From Wurfbainia villosa (Eukaryota > Streptophyta > Magnoliopsida > Zingiberales > Zingiberaceae): DNA of 64,000 nt. Below, piece after piece: positions 23,181 to 36,020 of the stretch. Positions within the stretch are counted from its first letter, which is position 1. Each line of letters opens with the position of its first letter. The DNA is taken from NCBI GenBank assembly GCA_025175895.1, contig CM046001.1:28096314-28160313 (forward strand). Direction: 5' to 3'. Both the position numbers and the translations under genes were made by a program. The notes beneath the pieces were generated by a model that was not told where the DNA came from, did no database searches, and saw only the letters and a program-made list of their open reading frames with translations.

Positions 23181-25304
23181 TATAGGGAGTTGCTTCGGAG
23201 GCTCATTGGCTCCCATGTCCCCGGATTAAAATTTTCACTAATGAAAGAACTAATCCGGATGGGATGAGCTTCCTAAGCACAACCTATTCGTCGTCGTGCT
23301 AACAACTTGAGTGATCGCTTGAACAAACTAGTTGTTCAAGCAACACAACTCTTCTAGTTGGTTAGTCGCGGAAGAGACGACGGATGGATCGCCGGTTTTT
23401 GTGTTTGTCTTCGGGGTCCATGATTATACAAAATATATACAAATGCACACTTGTATAATCAACACATAAAAGAACATGCTAAGATCAGAAAATAAAGTTG
23501 TAAAACTCTTATACCTCACGATCTTCTACCGTATGTCCTATCCTCCTCGTGGACGTCGTGTGGGCAAAGATCCTCCACGAGTAGAAGGCTCCTAGATCGC
23601 GTTCTTCCCTTCCTTGTTCACTGCGAACAAAGAGAAGAACCAACAAAACTTTTCCTTTCTAGAACCGGCCACCAAGCAAGGGAGTTTGATGTAACCGCTG
23701 GCCAAGGAATGAATGGATGAAGCGCCGGCCACCAATGTATGGAGAACCGCCGGCCACCTTGGAGAGAATGGAGGAATGAACGCCGGCCAACCTTGAAGAG
23801 AGGTTGCTGCCGGCCAAGGAATGAGAGAGGGAACAAAGAGGATGGGCACCGGCCACAACTTGATGGAAGAAGATGGGCGCAGGCCACACTTTGTTGGAAG
23901 AAGATGGGCGCCGGCTTCTTGTCCAAGAGTTGCCGCCCAAGCCAAAGCTTCCAAACCCTAGCCGCCCAACCTAAAACCCTAACTCCAATTGAACCATTAT
24001 TGCCGCCCAACCTAAGCCCTCTATTTATAGAATTGGGCTTAAGCCTCCTTTAATCTCCACCGTCGGATCTAGGGATTTAATCTCCACCGTCGGATCTAGG
24101 GTTTTATCCCAACTGTCGAATCAAGGGTTCCATCCCAACCGTCGGATCTAGGATTCCATCCCAACCGTCGGATCTAGGGTTTCATCCCAACCATCGGATC
24201 TAGGGTTTCATCCCAACCGTCGGATCTAGGAATTTAATCCCAACCGTCGATTCTAGGGTTTCATCCCAACCATCGGATCTAGGGATTTAATCCCAACCGT
24301 TGGTTCTAGGGTTTCATCCTAACCATCGGATCTAGGGATTTAATCCCAACCGTTGGTTCTAGAGTTTTGTTTTATATTCTTGGATCTAGACTTCATGAGG
24401 ATTATATTAGGCTACGATAGGGACCATAAGGAGGAGTTGGATCTTGGCCACCCGATGGATCGAAACCACACAAACTTGATCCATCAATGATGTTCCATTC
24501 CACTAGAGGATCATCATTGAACTACCTCACCAACCCCCATAATTAATATGGGCTCCATATATTATTTGTACATCCATCTCCCCATGTTTAGGATATCGAA
24601 TGTCCGTCAATTAATTGATTTACTGACCATCAAATAATTAACATCTAACTCCTCGAGTAGTACCACTCAACCTTATCATCATGTTGACTAAGTCAACCAG
24701 CTGGGTTTACATGATGAACCTTATGAGCTCCTCAAGGGGACATCATCAACCTAGTATATAGGACACGGTTTCCTCCTATAATCAACGGCACACCATGTAA
24801 ATAATATCATTTCCCAACTTACCGGGCATATTGATTTAATCCATCTAAATCTCACCCTCTGGTAAATCAAAGAAATAAATACTAAGTACATGTGCCCGTT
24901 ATTATATTGGGATTCAGAGCATGTACAACATAATATCCGAGGTCCGATTCAATTATGTAGTCAGCAATTAATTGAATCACCACTATGTCGGTCCTGCTTA
25001 ATACACCTAAGTGTACTAGTGTAACTCTATGTTCAAGACAAAACAATACCAAGCTACACTACAACCATTCCAATGGTTTGTCCAAAACCATCTTGGTTGT
25101 GAGCCTCTACTTATATTTTACAAGGGACTGATAACATGATCTTCTGCGCCACACCAAGCACCATGTTATCTACAATGTAAAATATTAGACAATATACACA
25201 CACATATAATAAATATATAAAGTGAAAACAATGATCATGTGATTCTTATTTCAAAATAAAATATTTATACAAAAAGAGCTAGGCTTTCAGTATACATTCC
25301 AATA
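23181..25304 (-). repeat. 5' LTR of element W
   Basis: A 2124-bp copy of the W LTR. It has about 12 minisatellite units at 24056-24365. Its outer end reads AATA instead of AACA. Confidence 0.9.
24022..24029 (-). promoter_or_regulatory. TATA box of W 5' LTR
   Basis: TATAAATA on the minus strand, equivalent to 16908-16915. Confidence 0.5.
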
Positions 25305-25309
25305 GTGGG

Positions 25310-26367
25310 TGGCAAGAAGATGATGGCTTAAGGGGATTAGGGGTTTCTTCTTTTGGAGACAAGGAATCCTAGTTGATTTAGGATTAGGTTTGGGTGGCTA
25401 GGGTTTTGGGAGCTATGGGTGGGCGGCAACTCAAGGAGGTGTTTCTTCTTCTTCCTAAGGTTTTGGCCGGTTCCTCCCATCTTCCCTCTACCTTGGCTTG
25501 TGCTCATCCTAATCTTCTTCCCCTCTTCCATGGTCGGCCATAAGGAGAGCTAGGATTAGGATTTGGAGGCTTTGGGTTTAGGAGGCTTGGGTGGCACCAA
25601 ATAAGGAAGGTTTCTTTCTTCTTCATCCTTTGGTGGCCGGCGCCCACAACCCTATCCCAGCCCTTGGGCTGCATCCAAAGACCCCTTTTTCTTCTCCTTA
25701 GGTGGTGGAAACAAGATATAGGGCTTTCCCTTGGTGTCTTGGCCGGTTTCCACCATTATCTCCTTCTCCTTGTTGGCCGGCGGCAAGCATTTCTTTTGTT
25801 GCTTGTTGGTTGGCTATAGGAAGGAGATGAGCTTTGTTTCTATTCTTTCTTTTGCTTTGGAAGAGCAAGGAAGGAAGATTTGTGATCTAGGAGCTTCGAA
25901 TTTTGGTAGAGCATCGCCCACACGACATCCGGAAGGAGGAAGGTCATACATTAGAAGATCGAGAGGTATATCGATTCTCTAATTTTTATATGTTACATGT
26001 TTGTATTTGTTTTTCAACTATGAGCATGATATAAATCTGTACATGGCTAAATAATACTTAGATCCTGAGCATAAACACAAAAACTGGCGATCCGGACATC
26101 GTCTATTCCGCGGCTACTCGTAGAATAGAGGATGGTCGCTTGAACAACTAGTTTGTTCAAGTGACCTCTCTAAACGAATAGCACGACGATGACTTGGTTG
26201 TTTGGGCAATCCTTTTTGTCTAGGATTAAATTTTTTAATCTGGGGACATCGAGGGGATCTCCATGAACAAACACCAAGGTGAAGTGGGAAGCGAAGTTTC
26301 CCCTCACGGACTCGATAAGCTAAACCATTAAATTGGTATGAGAGGTTCCGGGGCAAAAACCCCTTCA
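25310..26367 (+). repeat. Z LTR1, last part
   Basis: Resumes LTR1 after W and its GTGGG duplication, and ends CCCCTTCA at 26367. The open frames in it (for example 25731-25982) recur at the same place in LTR2 and LTR3 and have no recognisable domain. Confidence 0.9.
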
Positions 26368-26382
26368 ATTGGTATCAGAGCC
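26368..26382 (+). promoter_or_regulatory. Primer binding site of Z internal 1
   Basis: ATTGGTATCAGAGCC follows LTR1 and complements initiator tRNA-Met. Confidence 0.9.
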
Positions 26383-27425
26383 AAGGTTTCCAGTTTTGTG
26401 TGTTTAGGATTCGGTTAATTTTTATGCACTTTTCATATATTATATGTGTCAGATAATAGTAGGACATGCGTAGTTTAACTCTTTGGTTGCAGGCATAAGA
26501 TCCGACTATTATGGTCATATGTGTGTATGTGATTGTATGTGTGTAAATATTTATTTTGTTGAATCCTCGGGGTTGACGCGGCTAGTATTTAGTTTTTGTA
26601 AATTAAATACGACATTGTTTAGCTACTCTTTATTTTATTTTACTTTCGATCTAGATTTCATGTACACTCCCTCGTGGAGTATAGGATCGATGGATGTAAA
26701 TTAAAATAGGTTTTAGTCTCGGCTCGGATCTCCGAATGGCTCGTACATGGTGTAGGAGGAGCAGACGAGATGACGATGCGACGGGAGTCATATTGAAGAC
26801 AAAAGCCATAATAGTTGGAAAATAATTTATTTTTGTTATTTATTGCTTTTTGTTTGATATGCATGTCGTAGGCTAGGAAAATTCCTCAATTTCAAATTAC
26901 TAAGTGGGAGAGGGATATTTTTATAAATTCCCGCGACCTCCATTACGATTTGACAAGTGATGCAAACAAACTTGCGCGTCGGCTCTGAGTGCCTTCCTCC
27001 CCATCGGATGGGTTTGTTTGCATATCACAAGGTCGAATATGGTTATAGGAAATTATTAAGGAGCGTGTGTACTTGCCCATCGTAATGCACATAACCCGAG
27101 ATAATTCCCTTGGTACCGAGTAATGGTGTACACTTAGATACAAATATAAGTATCCTCCCCATCGGAGTCACTGCTTTTATTTGTAGGGTCGAAGAGAAAC
27201 CAACTATTAATTTTACTTGTCATAAAGTTAGGTTGACAAGATAGTAAAATTAATGGGTAAAACCTCCTCTTACAAATATAGATTTTGTATACGTCCACAC
27301 TATCGTGGCATACGATATTCTCGGTGTTTTGAGGTGTTGGTTGATTTTGAAATTTTATTATTTGAGAAATCAATAATTTTTTGAAATCTACAGTAATGAT
27401 CTATGTGATTCTTAGGATTTTCAAA
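26383..27425 (+). other. Leader of Z internal 1
   Basis: A roughly 1-kb leader without a supportable gene, nearly identical to 32967-34000 in internal 2 and homologous to the leader of W. Confidence 0.75.
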
Positions 27426-27951
27426 ATGACTTACAGTCCACTTGTTATGATACTAAAGGAAAATAAACTTACTGTACATAATTATGATGATTGGAAAAGA
27501 ATCTAGATATTGTCTTATCTGCTGAGGAGTACAAGTATTCACTCTTCGAAGAATGTCCTCAGGCCATGGTTGCTCAGAAGGTTTCTACTTCTAAGCCGAA
27601 AGGCAGGAAGAAGAAGAAAAAAGGTGAAGCAAAGGTGGTGGGAGGATCTCAGGGAGGAGTGAAGAAGCCGAAAGGCAAGTACTTCACTTGCAAGTAGGAT
27701 GGACATTGGAATAAGGACTGTCCCAATCCAAAGCAGAACAAAGGAATATCCTTTGGTCTAGTCGTTGAAACATGGTTAGCGGTATTATCTACAAGCACCT
27801 GGTGTGTAGATACAGGAGCCTCTGATCATGTCTGCAATACTTTGCATGGGTTCCAGAAAACCCAACGATGAGTTGAGGAAGAGATTACCATTTACTTGGG
27901 CAATGCCACTAAGGTGGCAGGTATTACAGTGGGAGATGTTTTATTTATCTT
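27426..27951 (+). pseudogene. Z internal 1 gag and protease remnant
   Basis: The ATG at 27426 starts a copia gag (ILKENKLT). A deletion of several hundred bases, compared with W, removes most of the gag core and joins FEECP to QAMVAQKV. A Lys-rich linker follows, then a zinc knuckle with a stop in it (YFTCK, TAG, DGHWNKDC). The retropepsin motif VDTGASDHVCN is intact near 27816-27848, but stops follow. No functional protein is possible. Confidence 0.85.
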
Positions 27952-28996
27952 TTGAGAAAAATAAAATCTTTGGTTCTAAAAAATTCTCTTTATGTACCTT
28001 TATTTAGAAAGAACTTAGTTTCAGTTTCTAAATTGTTTATGGATGGATATTCTATTTCTTTTAATGACAGAGCTATTATAAAAAGGAATAGGAAGAATAT
28101 TTGTTCAGGTACATTGATAGGAAATTTGTACACACTTGAACCAAAATCTCCCATGATGCAAATTGAAGTTAATAACTCATCTTCTAATATCAATAAAAAA
28201 AAGAACCTTCGAAGATGAACCAAACATATCTTTGGTATCTTAGGCTTGGTCATATTAACCTAAGCAGAATTCAAAGGTTGATAGCTGATGGACCTTTGGG
28301 TTCATTAGTGGTGGAGGATCTCCCAACCTGTGAATCTTGCTTGGAGGGTAAGATGACCAAGAGGCCTTTTAAGGCAAAGGGGTATAGAGCCAAAGATATG
28401 TTAGAAATGATTCATTCTTATTTGTGTGGTCCTATGACTATCCAGGCAAGAGGTGGTTTTGAATATTTTGTCTTTTTCACAGACGATTATTCAAGATATG
28501 GATGACACTACGATCTGATTGTGGTGGTGAGTACCTCTTGGGAGAGTTTAGGAATTACTTATCAGAGGCTAGGATTCAATCCCAATTGACTGCACCTGAC
28601 ACACCCAAGCAGAATGGTGTAGCAGAGCGAAGGAATAGGACTCTTATGGAGATGATTAGATCGATGATGAGTTATTCTAAGTTGTCAGATTCGTTCTGGG
28701 GATATGCTCTAGATACGGCGGTGTACATTCTGAACTTGGTACCATCTAAATCAGTGCCTTCTACTCCCACAGAGTTGTGGACTGGGCGAAAGGCTAGTCT
28801 AAGACATATTCGAATATGGGGGAGTCCAGCACATGTGCTGAAGGCAGATGCTGGTAAGTTGGAACCTCGTACAGAAGTATGCTTGTTCGTTGGCTATCCC
28901 AGGGGAACAAAGGGTGGATTGTTTTACAGTCCTAGAGATCAGAGGGTGATCATTAGCACGAACGCCAGATTTCTAGAGGAAGACTATGTGATGAGC
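27952..28996 (+). pseudogene. Z internal 1 integrase
   Basis: The GAG-pre-integrase domain is readable (LRLGHINL...CESCLEGKMTKRPF), with one zinc-ligand His changed to Tyr (LWYLRLGH). The first catalytic Asp is changed (SYLCGP for SDLCGP). The second lies in TDDYSRYG, directly followed by a deletion of about 90 bp at 28501 that shifts the frame. The rest, with the Glu region NGVAERRNRTL and the GYPRGTKGGLF tail, is open in another frame. The same deletion is present in internal 2 (34425). Confidence 0.88.
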
Positions 28997-30109
28997 CACA
29001 AGCCCAAGAGTAAAATTGTTCTAGAGGAGTTAAAAGGGGAAGTCACTTCTTTAGTACCACCGGTACAAGAGGATATACCACATGTCACTGCACCGCGTGT
29101 CACAGAGGATACACAAGTGATACCTCGTCGTAGTGGGAGGGTTGTGAGACAGCCTGATAGATTCATGTTCTTGGGAGAATCTTCAGATTTGGTCCCTGGC
29201 GAACATGAACCTGATCCCTGGACATATGATGAGGCAATCCAAGATAAAGATGCAGTATCTTGGCAAAGTGCAATGAATGTTAAGATTGAATCTATGGATT
29301 CAAATCAGGTATGGGAGCTAGTAGAACCACCCGATGGTGTAAAAACCATTGGATGCAAGTGGATCTACAAGAGAAAGAGAGGAATAGATGGGAAGGTTGA
29401 GACCTTCAAAACGAGGCTTGTTGCGAAGGGGTATACTCAGAAAGAGGGTATCGATTATGAGGAGACCTTTTCGCCGGTAGCCATGCTTAAGTCTATCCGG
29501 ATTCTTTTATGCATAGCAGCTCATATGGATTATGAGGTATGACAGATGGATGTCAAGACAACTTTCCTTAATGGAAGTCTTGAGGAAAACATCTATATGA
29601 AGCAACCAGAGGGATTCATTGCTAAGGGCAAAGAGCATCTTGTATGTAAGCTTAATCGGTCCATTTATAGATTGAAACAAGCTTCGAGGTCTTGGAACAT
29701 CCGATTTGATGAGGTGATCTAGTCTTATGGATTTATTCAAAATCTTGATGAGTCTTGTGTATACAAGAGATGTGACGGAAACGTAGTGGTATTTCTTGTA
29801 CTATACGTACATGACATTTTTGTGATTGACAACAATATCAAGGTGTTATCGGGCGTAAGGGTATGGTTGTCCAAACAGTTTGATATGAAGGACTTGGGAG
29901 AAGTGGGACACATCCTTGAGATCAAGGTTATAAGGGATCGCAGGAAAAGGATGTTGTGCTTATCCCAAGCTTCATACATAGACAAGATTATGGATCGTTT
30001 TAGCATGCAAAACTCTAAGAAGGGTTTTCTACCTTTCAGGCATGGAGTTCCTTTATCTAAGGAGTTGTGTCCTAGATCATCTGAGGAGATAGAGGAGATG
30101 AAGGCTGTT
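28997..30109 (+). pseudogene. Z internal 1 reverse transcriptase
   Basis: After a linker (RRSGRVVRQPDRFMFLGE), the RT domain starts near 29250 with AVSWQSAMN and KWIYKRKRG. A TGA at 29540 replaces Trp in front of QMDVKTTFLNGSLEE; internal 2 has the same stop. A TAG at about 29718 is private to this copy. The active-site motif reads YVHD instead of YVDD near 29803-29814, so a catalytic Asp is lost. Internal 2 still has YVDD. Confidence 0.88.
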
Positions 30110-30760
30110 CCTTATGCTTCGGCAGTAGGAAGCCTCATGTGTGCGATGCTATGTATGAGACCAGATATCTGCTTTGCCGTGGGCATGGTCAGCAGATATC
30201 AGAGTAATCCAGGATAGGGACATTAGACTATGGTAAAGCATATATTTAAGTGTCTGAGAAGGACTAGGGAATATATGCTAGTTTACCGAGCAGACCAATT
30301 ACTCCCTGTGGGTTACACGGATTTCGACTTCCAATCTGATAGGGATAACAGTAAGTCTACCTCAGGTTTTGTGTTTACTTTGGGAAGTGGAGCCATTGTA
30401 TGGAGGAGTGTCAAGCAGAAGTGTGTGGCGGACTCCACCATGGAAGCTGAGTATGCGGCAGCCTCTGAGGGGGCCAAAGAAGTTGTATGGCTCAGGAACA
30501 TCCTGATGGACTTGGATGTGATTCCTGGTTTGCCCAGTACTATCACAATTTATTGTGATAATAATGGTGCAGTTGCAAACTCGAAGGAACCACGAGCCCA
30601 TAAGGCAAGTAAACACATAGAGCGTAAGTACCACCTGATACGAGAAATCATAAAGGAGGTAGAAGTTGTTGTCGCCTAGATTGCATAAGAGGATAACCTG
30701 GTAGACCCTTTCACTAAGGCCCTTCTAGCGAGAGCTTTGATAGGCATGTAGAGGGAAGGG
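30110..30760 (+). pseudogene. Z internal 1 RNase H
   Basis: Copia RNase H with GYTDFDFQSDRDNSKSTSGFVF, ADSTMEAEYAAASEGAKE and YCDNNGAVANSKEP, ending in the RKYHLIREI block. TAG stops lie at 30215 (for Trp after QSNPG) and 30677 (for Gln after VVVA). Both are shared with internal 2 (61173 and 61635). The domain body between them is open. Confidence 0.88.
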
Positions 30761-30805
30761 GAATCAGATGTATGGCAGTATGAGGACAGTTTAGTCTTTT
30801 ATTAT

Positions 30806-30816
30806 AAGTGGGAGAT
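30806..30816 (+). promoter_or_regulatory. Polypurine tract of Z internal 1
   Basis: AAGTGGGAGAT abuts LTR2. Confidence 0.85.
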
Positions 30817-32951
30817 TATAGGGATGTATACTGAAAAGTCTATCTTTTCTATGAACATCTTTATTTTTGAAATAAGAATCACATGATCATTGTTTTCATA
30901 TTTTTATGCATATTGTCTAATACGTTACATTGTAGATAATATGGTGTGTGGTGTCACACGGGAGATCATGTTATTGGCTCCTTGTAAAGTATAAGTAAAG
31001 GCTGACAACCGAGATGGCTTTGGACAAACCATCGGAATGGTTGTAGTGTGATTTGGTATTGATTTGTCTTGACCATAGAATCACACTAGTGCACTTTGAG
31101 TGTATTGAGCAGGACCGACTTAGAGGTGATTCGATTTATTGCTGACTACATAATCGAATCGGACCTCAGATATTATTTTGTACATGCTCTTAATCCCGAT
31201 ATAATAACGGGCATATATACTTAGTAGTCATCTCTTTGATTTACCAATGGGCGAGATTTATAGATTAAATCGATTGGCTCGGTAAGTTGGGAGATGATAT
31301 TATTTATATGGTGTGCTGTTGATTATAGGAGGAAACCGTGTCCTATATATATTAGGATGATGATGTCCCCTTGAGAAGCTCATAAGGTTCATCATGTAAA
31401 CCCTGCAGGTGGACTTGGTCCGGCATGATGAAAAGGTTGAGTGGTACTACTCAAGGAGTTAGATGTTGATTAATTAATGGTCAGTAAATTAATTAATCGA
31501 GGGACATTCGAGATCTTAAACACGGAAAGAAAATGTACAAATAATATATGGTGCCCATATTATCATATGGGGGTTGGTGAGGTAGATCAATGATGATCCT
31601 TTAGTGTATTGGATCATCATTAGTGGATCGGACTTTATGTGGGCTTGATCCATGGGTGGCCAAGATCCAACTCCTCCTCATGGTCCCTAATGTAGCCTAT
31701 TAACACCTCATGAAGCTTAGATCCAATGGATGAAAACAAAACTCTAGATCCAAAGGTGGAGATTAAATCTCTAGATCCGACGGTTGAGATTAAATCTCTA
31801 GATCCGATGGTTGAGATTAAATCCATAGAACCAATGGAGGAGATTAAATCATGGCTTGAGCCCAACTCTATAAATAGAGATCATGAAGTGGGCAGCAAGA
31901 AGATGATGGCTTAAGGGGATTAGGGTTTGCTTCCATTGGAGACTAGGAATCCTAGTTGGTTTAGGATTAGGTTTGGGTGGCTAGGGTTTTGGGAGCTATG
32001 GGTGGGCGGCAACTCAAGGAGGTGTTTCATCTTCTTCCTAAGGTTTTGGCCGGTTCCTCCCATCTTCCCTCTACCTTGGCTTGTGCTCATCCTAATCTTC
32101 TTCCCCTCTTCCATGGTCGGCCATAAGGAGAGCTAGGATTAGGATTTGGAGGCTTTGGGTTTAGGAGGCTTGGGTGGCACCAAATAAGGAAGGTTTCTTT
32201 CTTCTTCATCCTTTGGTGGCCAGCACCCACAACCCTATCCCAGCCCTTGGGCTGCATCCAAAGACCCCTTTTTCTTCTCCTTAGGTGGTGGAAACAAGAT
32301 ATAGGGCTTTCCCTTGGTGTCTTGGCCGGTTTCCACCATTATCACCTTCTCCTTGTTGGCCGGCGGCAAACATTTCTTTTGTTGCTTGTTGGTTGGCTAT
32401 AGGAAGGAGATGAGCTTTGTTTCTATTCTTTCTTTTGCTTTGGAAGAGCAAGGAAGGAAAATTTGTGATCTAGGAGCTTCGACTTTTGGTAGAGCATCGC
32501 CCACACGACGTCCGAAAGGAGGAAGGTCATACATTAGAAGATCGAGAGGTATATCGATTCTCTAATTTTTATATGTTACATGTTTGTATTTGTTTTTCAA
32601 CTATGAGCATGATATAAATCTGTACATGGCTAAATAATACTTAGATCCTGAGCATAAACACAAAAACCGGCGATTCGGACATCGTCTATTCCGCGGCTAC
32701 TCGTAGAATAGAGGATGGTCGCTTGAACAACTAGTTTGTTCAAGTGACCTCTCTAAACGAATAGCACGACGATGACTTGGTTGTTTGGGCAATCCTTTTT
32801 TGTCTAGGATTAAATTTTTTAATCCGGGGACATCGAGGGGATCTCCATTAACAAACACCAAGGTGAAGTGGGAAGCGAAGTTTCCCCTCACGGACTCGAT
32901 AAGCTAAACCATTAAATTGGTATGAGAGGTTCCGGGGCAAAAACCCCTTCA
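30817..32951 (+). repeat. Z LTR2 (shared middle LTR)
   Basis: A 2135-bp LTR that serves as 3' LTR of unit 1 and 5' LTR of unit 2. It begins TATAGGG like LTR3, while LTR1 has TGTAGGG. Several sites in its first part match LTR3 and not LTR1 (for example GATAATATGG for GATAACATGG). The minisatellite lies at about 31729-31850. Confidence 0.92.
31869..31876 (+). promoter_or_regulatory. TATA box of Z LTR2
   Basis: TATAAATA after the minisatellite, as in LTR1 and LTR3. Confidence 0.5.
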
Positions 32952-34024
32952 ATTGGTATCAGAGCCAAGGTTTCTGGTTTTGTGTGTTTAGGATTCGGTT
33001 AATTTTTTTACACTTTTCATATATTATATGTGTCAGATAATAGTAGGACATGCGTAGTTTAACTCTTTGGTTGCAGGCATAAGATCCGACTATTATGGCC
33101 ATATGTGTGTATGTGATTGTATGTGTGTAAATATTTATTTTGTTGAATCCTCGGGGTTGACGCGGCTAGTATTTAGTTTTTGTAAATTAAAAACGGCATT
33201 GTTTAGCCTCTCTTTATTTTATTTTACTTTCGATCTAGATTTCATGTACACTCCCTCGTGGAGTATAGGATCGATGGATGTAAATTAAAATAGGTTTTAG
33301 TCTCGGCTCGGATCTCCGAATGGCTCGTACATGGCGTAGGAGGAGCAGACGAGATGACGATGCGACGGGAGTCATATTGAAGACAAAAGCCATAATAGTT
33401 GGAAAATAATTTATTTTTCATATTTATTGCTTTTTGTTTGATATGCATGTCGTAGGCTAGGAAAATTCCTCAATTTTTAATTACTAAGTGGGAGAGGGAT
33501 ATTTTTATAAATTCCCGCGACCTCCATTACGATTTGACAAGTGATGCAAACAAACTTGCGCGTCGGCTCTGAGTGCCTTCCTCCCCATCGGATGGGTTTG
33601 TTTGCATATCACAAGGTCGAATATGGTTATAGGAAATTATTAAGGAGCGTGTGTACTTGCCCATCGTAAGGGACATAACCCGAGATAATTCCCTTGGTAC
33701 CGAGTAATGGTGTACACTTAGATACAAATATAAGTATCCTCCCCATCGGAGTCACTGCTTTTATTTGTAGGGTCAAAGAGAAACCAACTATTAATTTTAC
33801 TTGTCATAAAGTTAGGTTGACAAGATAGTAAAATTAATGGGTAAAACCTCCTCTTACAAATGTAGATTTTGTATACGTCCACACTATCGTGGCATACGAT
33901 ATTCTCGGTGTTTTGAGGTGTTGGTTGATTTTGAAATTTTATTATTTGAGGAATCAATAATTTTTTGAAATCTACAGTAATGATCTATAATGATCTACAG
34001 TAATGATCTATGTGTTGGTTGATC
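32952..34024 (+). other. Primer site, leader and gag deletion of Z internal 2
   Basis: The primer binding site ATTGGTATCAGAGCC is at 32952-32966, followed by the leader. At about 33983-34024 the leader joins directly to the integrase region. About 690 bp present in internal 1 (27408-28101, gag and protease) is missing. The junction holds a duplicated AATGATCTACAGT block and about 10 bases (TTGGTTGATC) that also occur near 33922. Confidence 0.85.
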
Positions 34025-34914
34025 TGTTCAGGTACATTGATAGGAAATTTGTACACACTTGAACCAAAACCTCCCATGATGCAAATTGAAGTTAATAACT
34101 CATCTTCTAATCCCAATAAAAAAAAAGAACCTTCGAAGATGAACCAAACATATCTTTGGCATCTTAGGCTTGGTCATATTAACCTAAGCAGAATTCAAAG
34201 GTTGATAGCTGATGGACCTTTGGGTTCATTAGTGGTGGAGGATCTCCCAACATGTGAATCTTGCTTGGAGGGTAAGATGACCAAGAGGCCTTTTAAGGTA
34301 AAGGGGTATAGAGCCAAAGATATGTTAGAAATGGTTCATTCTGATTTGTGTGGTCCTATGACTATCCAGGCAAGAGGTGGTTTTGAATATTTTGTCTTTT
34401 TCACAGACGATTATTCAAGATATGGATGACACTACGATCTGATTGTGGTGGTGAGTACCTCTTGGGAGAGTTTAGGAATTACTTATCAGAGGCTAGGATT
34501 CAATCCCAATTGACTCCACCTGACACACCCAAGCAGAATGGTGTAGCAGAGCGAAGGAATAGGACTCTTATGGAGATGATTAGATTGATGATGAGTTATT
34601 CTAAGTTGTCAGATTCGTTCTGGGGATATGCTCTAGATACGGCGGTGTACATTCTGAACTTGGTACCATCTAAATCAATGCCTTCTACTCCCACAGAGTT
34701 GTGGACTGGGCGAAAGGTTAGTCTAAGACATATTCGAATATGGGGGAGTCCAGCACATGTGCTGAAGGCAGATGCTGGTAAGTTGGAACCTCGTACAGAA
34801 GTACGCTTGTTCGTTGGCTATCCCAGGGGAACAAAGGGTGGATTGTTTCTGATTCCCAGAGATCGAGGGATCATTAGCACTAACGCTACATTTCTAGAGG
34901 AAGACTATGGATGA
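34025..34914 (+). pseudogene. Z internal 2 integrase
   Basis: The GAG-pre-integrase domain keeps its zinc ligands (LWHLRLGHINL...CESC) and the first catalytic Asp (HSDLCGP), both lost in internal 1. The deletion of about 90 bp after DDYSRYG at 34425 is shared with internal 1. The Glu region NGVAERRNRTL is open. Small indels near 34850-34914 end the frame. Confidence 0.88.
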
Positions 34915-36020
34915 GCCACAAGCCCAAGAGTAAAATTGTTCTAGAGGAGTTAAAAGGGAAGTCACTTTTAGTACCACTGCATAAGAGGATATACCACATG
35001 TCACTGCACCGCGTGTCACAGAGGATACACAGGTGATACCTCGTCGTAGTGGGAGGGTTGTGAGACAGCCTGATAGATTCATGTTCTTGGGAGAATCTTC
35101 AGATTTGGTCCCTTGCGAACATGAACCTGATCCCTGGACATATGATGAGGCAATCCAAGATAAAGATGCAGTATCTTGGCAAAGTGCAATGAATGTTGAG
35201 ATTGAATCTATGGATTCAAATCAGGTATGGGAGCTAGTAGAACCACCCGATGGTGTAAAAACCATTGGATGCAAGTGGATCTACAAGAGAAAGAGAGGAA
35301 TAGATGGGAAGGTTGAGACCTTCAAAACGAGGCTTGTTGCGAAGGGGTATACTCAGAAAGAGGGTATCGATTATGAGGAGACCTTTTCGCCGGTAGTCAT
35401 GCTTAAGTCTATCCGGATTCTCTTATGCATAGCAGCTCATATGGATTATGAGGTATGACAGATGGATGTCAAGACAACTTTCCTTAATGGAAGTCTTGAG
35501 GAAAACATCTATATGAAGCAACCAGAGGGATTCATTGCTAAGGGCAAAGAGCATCTTGTATGTAAGCTTAATCGGTCCATTTTTGGATTGAAACAAGCTT
35601 CGAGGTCTTGGAACATCCGGTTTGATGAGGTGATCCAGTCTTATGGATTTATTCAAAGTCCGGATGAGTCTTGTGTATACAAGAGATGTGACGGAAATGT
35701 AGTGGTATTTCTTGTACTATACGTAGATGACATTTTTGTGATTGACAACAATATCAAGGTGTTATCGGGCGTAAGGGTATGGTTGTCCAAACAGTTTGAT
35801 ATGAAGGACTTGGGAGAAGTGGGACACATCCTTGGGATCAAGGTTATAAGGGATCGCAGGAAAAGGATGTTGTGCTTATCCCAAGCTTCATACATAGACA
35901 AGATTATGGATCGTTTTAGCATGCAAAACTCCAAGAAGGGTTTTCTACCTTTCAGGCATGGAGTTCCTTTATCTAAGGAGTTGTGTCCTAGATCATCTGA
36001 GGAGATAGAGGAGATGAAGG
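34915..36020 (+). pseudogene. Z internal 2 reverse transcriptase, cut by element D
   Basis: The linker carries indels near 34915-35030; the RT frame is open from 35033. The shared TGA is at 35456. The second part keeps YVDD near 35719-35730 and is open up to EEIEEMK, where element D interrupts at 36020 with GAAGG duplicated. The frame resumes at 61063. Confidence 0.9.

Larger units (their letters stand above)
16067..25304 (-). mobile_element. Element W: decayed copia element, minus strand, in Z LTR1
   Basis: GTGGG flanks W at 16062-16066 and 25305-25309, and Z LTR1 is continuous across it when compared with LTR2. W has LTRs at 16067-18266 and 23181-25304, a primer binding site at 23166-23180 and a polypurine tract at 18267-18280, all in minus orientation. 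Its LTRs and pol are clearly related to Z, so an older relative of the same family sits inside Z. Its LTR ends carry mutations (TGCAGGG and TATAGGG for TGTAGGG; AATA for AACA). Coding parts are broken. Confidence 0.9.

Noticed and set aside
26368..26390. Possible tRNA-Met gene
   Set aside because: Only the short stretch complementary to the tRNA 3' end is present, next to an LTR; no cloverleaf can be formed.
30817..32951. LTR2 as the boundary of two independently inserted elements
   Set aside because: No target duplication exists at either edge of LTR2; the only matching pair is at the outer ends of the array.
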